From contig NC_088330.1 of assembly GCF_036884655.1 (NCBI RefSeq), positions 31,972,501 through 32,036,500 of the forward strand: a stretch of DNA of 64,000 nucleotides. Direction: 5' to 3'. The translations under genes and the position numbers were made by a program. Of the stretch, positions 30,835-64,000 are shown piece after piece; within the stretch, counting starts at the first letter, position 1; each line of letters opens with the position of its first letter. This stretch comes from Musa acuminata AAA Group. Its lineage: Eukaryota; Streptophyta; Magnoliopsida; Zingiberales; Musaceae. Below the pieces are notes generated by a model. The model was not told the DNA's origin, made no database searches, and saw nothing but the letters and a program-made list of their open reading frames with translations.

Positions 30835-33135
30835 GACTAATTTTTGAGAAAAAAAAACTCTTAATTTTGCATATTTTTCGTAAAATTTCTGAATTAGAAA
30901 TTGAATAATTCAGAAAATATCAAAAAAATTTCTAAATATTAAGAAATATCCAATTCAAAGATTTCATAGAAGTTTCAAAAGATTTGGACCTATGCGTTAC
31001 ACTATTTTTTATTTGACCTCAAAAGATTAGTGTATCTATCTTATATTAAGAAATATTTTTTGTGAACCAAATTTTTATCACAAAATGTGGACCTATTTAG
31101 AAGCTCAGATACAAAAAAGCATTGCATGGATTAATCTTTTGAAGAAAATAAAAAAAATGATACATTGTTCAAATTTAAATAATTCAGAAAAATATCTATT
31201 TTTTTTCTAAATTAGAAAACAGTGACATCTGTCCATGTGGATATAATTCAAATATTTTTTAAAAAAAATTAAATGATTTATACTAGCCTTTATATGTGAT
31301 ATACTATTTTTTATTTGATCCCAAAAATAGTATATCACATATTAAAAAATATTTTCTTTAGATCAAATTTTTATCATAGAATGTGGACTTATTTACAAGA
31401 TTAAATGTCAAAAAAAGCATTGCACGACCCAATTATGATTTGGTGAAAATGAAAAAACTTGAAGAAAATAAAAAAATAACATATTATTCGGTTGTTAAAT
31501 AATTTTCAAAAATCAAAATGATTTCTTAAATTAGAACAATAGTGACATATGTCTATCTACATCTAATTCAAAGATTTTAAAAAATTTAAATGATTTGGAC
31601 CAATTAATGTATGTGATATACTATTTTTTTTATTTGACTTTAAAATTAGTGTATCATATATTAAAAAATATTTTCTCTTGATCAATTTTTTATCACAAAA
31701 TGTGGGTCTATTTAGAAACTCAAATGTCAAAGAATATTACATGGATCCATGATATTTTGGTGGAAATAAAAAAACTTAAAGAGAATAAAAAAAGACACAT
31801 TTATTCATATACTGAATAATTCAAAAAAATCTCTAAATTAGAAAAATAGTGGCATATGTCCATCTAGGTCTAGTTTAAAGATTTTATAATAATTTTAAAT
31901 GATTTAGACTAGTCCTGATATATGACACATTATTTTCAATTTGACTTAAAAAATAATGTATGACATATTAGGAAATATTTTCTATGAGCTAAATTTTAAC
32001 TACATAATGTGGATCTATTTAGAAGCTCAAATCTAAAAAACTATTGCATGGATCCATCATAACTTGATGAAAATAGAAAAAAAAACATAGAGAAAATAGG
32101 AAAATGACACACCGTTAAGTTGCTAAATAATTCTAAAAAATTTACTAAATTAGAAAAATAGTGACATATGTCCATCTGGGTCCAATTTAGAAATTTCATA
32201 AAAATTTTAAATAATTTGAACAAATCATGGTATATGATACATTATTTTTTAATTAACCTCTAAAATAGTGTATCATATATTAAAAAATATATTTTCTCAA
32301 CCAAATTTTTACCATAGAATTATGCTATAATTGTTGATAATAATATGTGAGATACAGCTATGTCAGGGATAATCAGAAAATGCTCAAATAATGTATATCT
32401 TATAATATCCAACTGACACTACCTAGGTGATATTGAGAAAATAGATCCATCAATGGAAATATAAATAATATTGAGAAAATAGGAAAACAACACACTAATA
32501 AGATGTTGAAATATTTAAAACATCTAAAAATTCTCTATATTAGAAAAATTGAGATAAAAGTGCATCTAGTTGTAATGTAATACTTTCACGAAAGTTTCAA
32601 AAATTCGATACATTATTTTTGGTTTAACTCGAAAATAGTGTATCGTATACTAAGACTTGTAATTTCTATATAAAACTTTTATCCTAGGTTGTAACCTATT
32701 TAAAAGGTCAAATATTAGAAAATATTATATGAATCCATCTTAATTAAGTGGAAATAAAAAAATAAAGAGAAAATTAGGACAATGGCACACTATTTAAATA
32801 CTAAAAAAATTTAAAAAAATGTCAAAAAATTCTCTAAATTTAAAAATTAGTAACTTATGTCCATCTCGGTCCGATTCAATGCTTTCATAAAAACTTCTAA
32901 TGATTTGGATCAGTACATATATGCGATAAACTGTTTTTGGTCAAACCCCAAAAATAGTATATCATATGCCATGACTTATATTTTCCGTACAACTTTTAAA
33001 AGATATGTTGTGGACTTATTTAAAGGTCAAATATCAAAAAAAATTCCATGGATCTATCAAAATTCAATGAAAATAGAAAAAATAAGGAGAAAAAAAAATG
33101 ACACACTGTTCATATATTGAAAAATATCAAAAAGA
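30835..33135 (+). repeat. AT-rich ~310-bp tandem repeat, about seven diverged units
   Basis: Three landmarks recur in the same order. CTATTTTTTATTTGAC-like sequence is near 31001, 31306, 31620, 31931, 32243, 32615 and 32928. GTGGACCTATTTAGAAGCTC-like sequence is near 31087, 31383, 31701, 32008, 32690 and 33008. GTGACATATGTCCATCT-like sequence is near 31221, 31538, 31848, 32160, 32550 and 32849. Spacing is 295-318 bp except for one unit near 32330-32420 carrying about 80 extra bp. Units are strongly diverged and non-coding. Confidence 0.85.
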
Positions 33136-33662
33136 ATATCAACTTTTTTGTAAATTAAAAAATAATGATTTATGATTTTGTAAATTAAAAAAATTTCGTC
33201 CATATTTATTTTTGTAATTGTATACCGCTCATATATATATTGGTGACAGAAACAAACACACATCACATAAAAGGTCGATATTGAGATAGAGATTTTCTTT
33301 AGCCTAACCTTTAATATCACACCGAGATTTGTCGATTGGGTTACGTTTCGGCACATCTTTGGCATCTTCATGCACAGGTTCGTGGATAACATTTACGACA
33401 GAATCAACTCATTTACGTGATTTAAGCAAATTGTAATGAGTTGGTCGACGGATGCAAGCTCATGATTGTAACAGATGTTCGTCACATGTTAGAATCTTAT
33501 TAGATTAGTAAGGCTTTTAGCATCGACATGAAAAAAATACTGCGTGCTGAATATTTAAGTTTCAAAACTTCTTACATATGATATTTCTTTATTTGGAAAA
33601 AGCGGGGGGCCGAGAAAACGAACAGCCCCACAAAATGGCTGCATCCGCTGACAATGGCAACT
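33136..33662. other. Short intergenic stretch downstream of the malic enzyme
   Basis: Contains no recognisable gene. The right part should be the 3' UTR and polyadenylation region of the minus-strand malic enzyme, whose stop codon is at 33663-33665. Confidence 0.5.
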
Positions 33663-57174
<23,512 letters not shown>

Positions 57175-57860
57175 TCCGCTGCTTCGATCGTAGAGATCGG
57201 CGACGTTGCCTTGCCCTCTTCCTCTCTACTCGGGGCTCCCTCGCCGAGAGCTCTTAAAAATGAGTGGTGGGACTTTTCTTCCCCGTCGTGGGATTTATGA
57301 GTAGTGGCGGCCATGGGGAGACATGCCGATGTCTCCCGTTGCACGTACCCGCGGATCACATTAATCTAACGTTTCCTGGCTTCCTATGGGGCCGCAAAAC
57401 AATTTCAGATGCCTGCCACCGGGCAAAGATATAGTCATCCGCGAGGCATCGCAACGGACAGAATAATGGAACAGATGCGGATTCGTGGAAACCAAGAGAC
57501 ATGATAAAAGGCTTTATTGTCTCATGTCTCATATACTATACATGTATATATATATATATATATAATTCATTTATCATCTTCCGATAAATTGGAATGAAAT
57601 AATATTTATAATGATTATGTAGCCTTTTATGAAATTTTAGGTATATATGATATTCTTATATTATTCCCACTCGTTATCCTACGGTCTCTTTTCCTAATTC
57701 ATTGAAAGCATTCGCGGATCAGATTAATCTAACGTTTCCTGGATTTCGATTGGATTCTACGGAACAATATCACCGAAAAGTAGAGTTATCCGCGAGGCAT
57801 CGCACGCACAGGGGAATAGAACAGATGCGAATTCGTCTGACGAAAGGTAATGGACACGTG
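57175..57860 (-). promoter_or_regulatory. Malic enzyme 5' leader and promoter with a duplicated segment
   Basis: A ~130-bp segment is duplicated: 57351-57486 and 57714-57836 share GCGGATCA, ATTAATCTAACGTTTCCTGG, TCCGCGAGGCATCGCA and GAACAGATGCG. The copies are 363 bp apart with a (TA)n-containing AT-rich spacer between them. A perfect 9-bp hairpin GGGAGACAT/ATGTCTCCC with a 4-nt loop lies at 57316-57337. A CACGTG G-box is at 57855-57860, just beyond the distal copy. The transcription start is not obvious. A minus-strand ATG at 57359 would open an out-of-frame 109-codon frame over the real start if transcription began upstream of it. Confidence 0.55.
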
Positions 57861-58572
57861 GATCGAAGACGTAGCTCGAGGAAAGAACGTTGCCTGTTTC
57901 GTTCATATTATTTTTATTAATATTTACTATTTAGAGTTTTTTTTTTTTACTATTGACAATCCTATAATCCTTTTAAAAAATAATAAAATATTATTTTATC
58001 ATTTTTATTTTTTCTCAATCCCCACGATTTCTTATTTAATCCTCGTTGGTAACACTATTTCCTATTTAATCATCTCCTTTCTTTTCATTAGCTATGGACG
58101 TTATCAACCCTCCCTCAAGACTCATTATAGTTATAGTTGAGGTTATATCAATGTCCCTCAATATCGTCATCCGGCCTATGCTCCCTCTTCGAAAAATAAG
58201 AATATGAGGAGAAAGAAAAAGATGATCTTTACATTTAATTATTTTATTTGATGAATGGACTGGTATTTATATTTTTGATTTTCTTCCTCTCTGGAAGTTG
58301 TTATAACCCATTTTATATATCGGTTCATGGATTGTTAAGGTATATGTTTGTTTTCTAATGATCTTGTAGCGATATGATCCACTTCTTGATGAAGTATTTT
58401 TAGTTCTTGATTATATTAATACTTAGACATTATATGAGATAATATGTTTGGGTCAAAATTAACACCATAAACTTAAATGATATATTTTATTGTAATGAAG
58501 ATTATGATAGTAATAATGTTTTCAAAAATAAATTGACTAAAGAAATAATAATACCATAGGCTAAATGTGACA

Positions 58573-59175
58573 TTAATAATAATATTTATGATGCATTATG
58601 TTAGTGAACAAAGATGCTGTGGCTAATGGGTCAGCACGACTAGGTCCACGGGTCGATGTAGGGAGTTCTCTGTTGGCTGAGTTGGACGCCCAGGTAGGTC
58701 GGACCTTCGCGACGAGGTGTTGGTCAGTGTCTATTGGTCCGAGCGCCGTCAGCGTCAAGCTGCGTCTCTCCGTTCCCGAGATAAGTGATAGCTCGACCTC
58801 CCTCACGGGATGGTGATTCTTTGGTCAAGACGCTCGTGGCTCAGGGCGACCGCCTACCTGCAAAAAAGATATTCGTTGGGTGATTCCTGACTGTGGCCCC
58901 TCCGATGAGCAAATTAATTGTCTGTGGAATTGTTCCCCTTTTTTTCCCCCTAGGTCGGATACCAGCCGAAGGTCTTTATACTATTGTCCGAGGGTCGGTC
59001 GTATGCGGGTTGACATGGTGGACGTGCCAAACAGTGTCTTGGTACGGATTCTGACTTGTCGTATCTTGGGGGTCATGCCGTCTCAGGATTCCCGAGACGT
59101 TCCAAGCAATGACTTGGTACGGATTCTGACTTGGCGTGTGACACCGGGTGTGGCGTGTCTTGGACCCAAAATAGA
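58573..59175. repeat. GC-rich island, probable retroelement remnant
   Basis: An abrupt block richer in GC than its AT-rich flanks, without recognisable coding domains. It contains a near-duplicate of AGTGTCTTGGTACGGATTCT (about 59033 and 59109, 76 bp apart). It feels like the LTR/UTR type of repeat seen in Musaceae, but I cannot prove that. Termini and target duplication were not found. Confidence 0.4.
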
Positions 59176-60439
59176 CCCTATCACATTAGATAATCATAAG
59201 TTATTTTAAGTGAAAACATATATAATAATATTGAACAAATGTTTACACTAAAGATGATAATCATTTCTATATTGATATTTTTATTAGTCAAGTATGGTAT
59301 TTGAATTACATTGAAGTTATTTTGTTAGATATTTTTGATGTTTAGAGATAGGGATGAATTTGTAAAAACCTCAAAATAATACTATGTAATTAGAAGAAAT
59401 TTTGAGATCAAATGCGACTATAAATTATAAGATAAAAGTAAAATATATAGTTTCCAATTGCTAATGAATGATAATAGGTCGTGGTGGAATCGAAGGTTTC
59501 AAATTATCAAATTTCAAAAAAGCAAGAATATAATTTGCCAAGATTAAATAGGGATCATAAGGAATGCAATAGTTTTTTCATTACAAATCAAATTAAAAAT
59601 CAAGTTATGATAAATATTGATTATACTCTCAAAATAATTATAGATACTCAAAAAAATTTTAAAGTTATTTGTATCATATAAGAAGGTTTATCTTAGGAGA
59701 TTACACTTAATAGGTTTGTGATGACTTTGACTAGTATAATTTCATTTTGAAGGGAGTTAAGTGTGCATGGCTACGGACACATGTTCAAATGATAATGACA
59801 TCAAAAAAAATAAATTCTAAAAATATTTTAAGCTTTTGGTGTAAACATAAAAATCTCACTATTATGTAACAAATCTTAATGTCAAAATCTGAAATCAAAA
59901 TAACAATAGATCTTTAAATATTAAGACACATACCTTTCAATGTTTACTTAGAAATACTTTATTTGATCTATAAGTATACCATAGTCGAATTTAAGATCTA
60001 TAGTCGTATTGATCTATAATGAGAATTAGACTCATATTCTTCTGTCTTCTAATCCTTCATAGGACCACTTTGATCGATGGAGAAATGAGAGAAGATTTAT
60101 AATATCTCATTGATTAGTTCATGTGATTAAAGGGATACGAGAGAAGATCTATAATATCATCGTTTTATCGTATCTATATATTCACACATTCAATTATTAT
60201 GTATATGATCCCTTAAATATCTTTGTGTATTTATAAGCAAGAGCAAAGGGTCTAAATAAGTAATTAATAGAATCTCTTTTATCAAAATCATCTCATAAGG
60301 AATCCTAACTTCCTTTCTATTAATCAATAATTATAATCAAAATATAATTATATTCATAACATATTTTATCTAATTAGTCACATAATCTAACATTCGGAGC
60401 TTTACCTAACAAGTTTTTTTATTATATATGCAAACTATT
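59176..60439. other. AT-rich intergenic sequence
   Basis: No gene, clear repeat or structured element was recognised. The sequence is AT-rich with scattered short open frames of random appearance. Confidence 0.5.
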
Positions 60440-61100
60440 TTTGGTATTAATGCTGCACATCTATTGAACAAATATTTCAGTGCTTTGATGATGGCTACAA
60501 CAATTGATGGTTGTGATAAATTATTTTCAATTGTATTTTTTATGATGAAGACTAAGTGTAGAGTTCATTAGAGTGGTTTTTATAATATTTAAGAATATAT
60601 GATTGTCAAATATAAAATTTGACGATTATCAATGATTAAAATCTAAGAATTCTTTTAGTTGTAAAGGAGATCTTGCTAAGAGCACATCATAACATTCATA
60701 AAAATCTTATGATCGATATATGAAACAAAAATGCTATAAAACTACTGCTAAAGGCTCTACAATATACAAGTTTAATGAATACATGAAAAAATTGAGAAAA
60801 AATTATAGAGAAAATTTTATATGAACATCATAAATTAAGAACGAGAAATAGGCTATTGCATTTATTTTTACCGTCGATTTACAATGCTCATGATAAATGA
60901 ATCGAAATGTATAAATTCAATGCTAATGATGTTCGTAGCTTACCTATTAAAATTATGATTGAAATGATAAGATAAAGACTGATTCTACATCTATCGTGAA
61001 ATAATTAATAGTTTAAAATCAACTTTGATAAGTATTATTGAGGATCAACAATGGTCGATAGTATTTTTCCTTAGGCTCATACAAGTTGTAAATAAGTGTA
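60440..61100 (+). pseudogene. Decayed Mutator-like (MULE) transposase
   Basis: The frame at 60440 reads FGINAAHLLNKYFSALMMATT, then IDGCDKLFSIVFFMMKT. This aligns with the start of the MULE catalytic domain (FGIDGTH, KYxGxLLxAT, FPIAFAxV). The first catalytic Asp appears as Asn (GINAAH). In another frame at 60901-60990, FNANDVRSLPIKIMIEMIR matches the later motif with SLPIxxMLEMIR. Many stops and shifts lie between. No terminal inverted repeats or target duplications were found. Confidence 0.6.
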
Positions 61101-61639
61101 GACATCTTATAAGATAATAATAATATATTTGAAGCAAAGAAGTTGTACATTTTAGTGTTTTGATATTTTGAGATTTTCATACTCATCATGCGATAACTGG
61201 TATTAGGTAAAGCATGTTAATTAATATTTATATTGTAAAGAATATTATACAATTGACTCTTATAAGAATATCTAATAAAATATTTTATACGAGAAGTAAA
61301 TATTATTAGACATGATAAGAAGATGGCCTTATCTTATTATCTCATAGAAGCATAGTACTGATTGGTAGAAAAAAAAAAAGAATTAAATCAATACATAGTG
61401 ACAAGAAAAAAGAAATATTCAAGGTGTCAATAATTTAGACATAAATATTGATCATGTAAATTTCCACTAGCAACACAATAGTTATGGGCAATGACAATTA
61501 GATTATATTTTTGGTTGTCCAAAGTAATTATGAATCAAATGACTTTTATAGAATTGTAACGTATGAATACAAAATTGATTTTAGGATAAAAGTTTCTGTA
61601 AATTCTGATAGTGTAATATGTCATAATATGTTATCAAAT

Positions 61640-62480
61640 AACATTACAAAAATGCATCATATTTTGGTATAATTAAAAAGATAAGAAAAATAATAAAAAA
61701 AAAGATTGATTAGATGCTGAAAAACTAAAAAAAATCAAAAAAATCGCTAAATAGAAAAGATGTCATAAATGTCTATCTTGGTTTCATTAAAACTTGACAT
61801 GATTTTGGCTCATCATTGTATCAGTTACACTAAGTCACAAAAATTTGTTTTCTAAACCAAAATTTTACTGTAGACTTTTCACCTATTTAGACGTTCAAAT
61901 ATAAAAAATTATTACATTAGTGTATTATATTTAGATAAAAAATTTAAAAAAAGTAAGAAATTAGAAAAAAAAAAAAAAAAAAGACAAAATGTTCGGATGT
62001 TGAAATAATCACATAAATATCAAGAAAATTTATATAAAAAAATCTCATAAATGTCCATCCTAGTGCTCGTCATTGTATCATAGTGTTGTATGAATTACAA
62101 TGCTTTTTATTTGACCCAACAACAATATAAACTAAAACAAGTGTTTAGGTTTTTGGATCAAATTTATACTATTGATTTTTTACCTATTTAGAAGCTTCAA
62201 TGTTAAAACATTGCATGAATGCATTAAATTTTGGTGTCAATTAAAAAATCTTATAAATTAGAAAAAGAAGTATCATATGATTTATTGAAAACTCATAAAT
62301 ATCAAAATATTGAAAACTCATAAATAGAAAAAATAGAAAAAAAATCCCTAAAATATTTTCATATATTCATAACTAAAAAAAAATCAAGAAAATCCCTAAA
62401 ATATAAAAAATCTCATAAATATCCATCTGGATCTTATTCAAAGGTTTATGAAAAGTTTCATATAATTTTGACCAATCATA
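61640..62480 (+). repeat. Second locus of the ~310-bp AT-rich repeat family (about three diverged units)
   Basis: The same ordered landmarks as at 30835-33135 appear, more diverged. GTCATAAATGTCTATCTTGG is near 61756, TCATAAATGTCCATCCTAG near 62044 and TCATAAATATCCATCTGGAT near 62412. TTACCTATTTAGAAGCTTC-like blocks are near 61880 and 62178. Confidence 0.65.
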
Positions 62481-64000
62481 TAATTGGTCACATTTGGTTA
62501 ATATGTAATGGGTAAATGGAACCTGTTCTTTTTCTAGTTTAACCCTAAGTGAACCCAATCGATTCTTAAAAGGTAAGATAGTCTTTTTGAAAACTAAGGG
62601 TGCTTTATGAAATTTCTTAAAACTACAGATTTTTTGCATAAATTTATCCATAATAAAATACATTATGCAAAACCTGTGAAGTTTTTCTTGAATTGAATCT
62701 TTCAATATAGACTTTTACTCAAATTATTACAAGATTAGTGCATGTTGTCTGTTGTGCATTCACAATATCTTTGTTAAAGAATTATACCTCACTTGTATTT
62801 GCTTGTATAATTATTTGGTATTATGTTTTGCTCTGCTTTTATATAGTATTGTTATGTTTCTATAATCAAGTAGTGATTGCTCCTTAGATCGGAAAAACCT
62901 ATTTCAAAATGATCCAATTTTTATGCGCTATGACTTACTTTTTATAAATAGTTGTATGACTTAAAATATCAACTATCTCTAACCCCTAAAATCACCAAGT
63001 GGCATACGATCAGATACGCTTTAGGATAATGTTTGACCTTGTTTGGATAAACAACTTTGTACAAGTGTGCATAGAGTTGCTTTAAACCTAACACTCGTTG
63101 AGCAATTGTTTATAGATTTACAGTTATTTTTTTACCTTCTAAAATTCTTACTTTTTATTCTTCTATTTTCTCTCTTTGCACAAAATGTTGATCGAGTTGC
63201 TTATAAGCTATACTTTTCTACGAGATGTCAAAATTTATTCATCATTTATATCTAAATTAATCAGTTTTATCTTTGTTTATTGAGTTGCTTATAAGTTAGA
63301 TTTTTCAATGAGATATCAAAATTTATTCATCACTTTTATCTAAATTAATCAACGTTATCTTTTATAAATCCTTGGGACTTATGCGAGATTAGTTTTATAT
63401 TGACTCGAAGGGATATGTGTCTAACATCTTAGCTAACACTATATAAATATGTGACAATACAACGAATACTCAATAAAAATTATCCGATACTCAAATAAGT
63501 AAATGGTTAATATAAAATAATATATATTGAATGCAAAAAAATAAAAAACTGTGTTTCATGCTTAAAAAAATAGATTAGTGTGCATTGAGATTTGACTCCC
63601 ACGATATTCTCGTCAATGTGGAAACTGTTTAGCATATTAGTCACATTGACGGGGTTTTCATATTTGGATCGATGATAGCAATCCAAATACTGTATCGGAA
63701 AACAAAGTCAAACCTTTCCTTTCACAGTAACTGTAAAATAGTTAACTTGAAAGCATATATTACCACCACATTACTTAAATACCTCAGTAAAACTATTTAA
63801 TGGAATATTCGATATATGTTAAGAGTCAAAATATAAATAACTAGTATTTGTCTAAGAATAATTAACGGAATACGAATCATCATAACCCATGGAGACGATA
63901 TGATTTCAGATGTCATTAAATCGGATACCAATTCAATCCACAAACTTAAACTTTTAAGTTATGGGCCAAACCTAATATATATAGTCTATCCTTTCGATCA
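62481..64000. other. AT-rich intergenic sequence with a small tandem duplication
   Basis: No gene was recognised. About 63193-63370 holds two imperfect copies (period about 89 bp) of a segment starting GAGTTGCTTATAAG and containing TCAAAATTTATTCATCA. The rest, to the window edge, shows nothing I can name. Confidence 0.5.

Overview
This is nuclear DNA from a flowering plant. Coding sequence sits in many short exons with GT-AG introns, introns are long and AT-rich, and LTR retrotransposons and small DNA transposons lie inside the introns. The protein sequences and the GC-rich interspersed repeats fit a monocot, and my impression (not testable here) is the banana family (Musa/Ensete). No prokaryotic, organellar or viral gene set is present.

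Layout: (1) 1-720, the 3' end of a plus-strand gene entering from the left edge, encoding a basic protein I cannot name with confidence. (2) 2018-11163, plus strand, cytochrome b561 (transmembrane ascorbate ferrireductase), four exons, 235 aa. Its third intron is 7.4 kb and holds a 5-copy tandem repeat plus a Ty1/copia element. (3) 16901-20164, plus strand, a remorin, five exons, 192 aa. (4) 22756-30012, minus strand, a DDX6/Dhh1-type DEAD-box RNA helicase, nine exons, 492 aa, convergent with the remorin. (5) 33663-57174, minus strand, the 59-kDa-type mitochondrial NAD-dependent malic enzyme, 19 exons, 604 aa spread over 23.5 kb. (6) 57175-64000, its promoter region, a GC-rich repeat remnant, a decayed Mutator-like transposase and satellite-like repeats.

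I rebuilt all four complete genes exon by exon. The reading frame closes across every junction and the protein lengths match the families. The genes have unrelated jobs (transmembrane electron transfer, plasma-membrane nanodomains, mRNA decay and translational control, mitochondrial C4-acid decarboxylation), so this is an ordinary gene neighbourhood and not a cluster or pathway.

The unusual content is in the non-coding DNA. There is a non-autonomous hAT-like family with three copies, each with CAAGG/CCTTG-type ends and a perfect 8-bp target duplication. A tandem array was built from a retrotransposon LTR plus the host intron next to it. Malic enzyme intron 1 holds several degenerate copies of its own exon 1 splice-donor region, and part of the malic enzyme upstream region is duplicated. 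A ~310-bp AT-rich repeat family occurs on both sides of the malic enzyme gene. I saw no tRNA, rRNA, CRISPR or organellar insertion.
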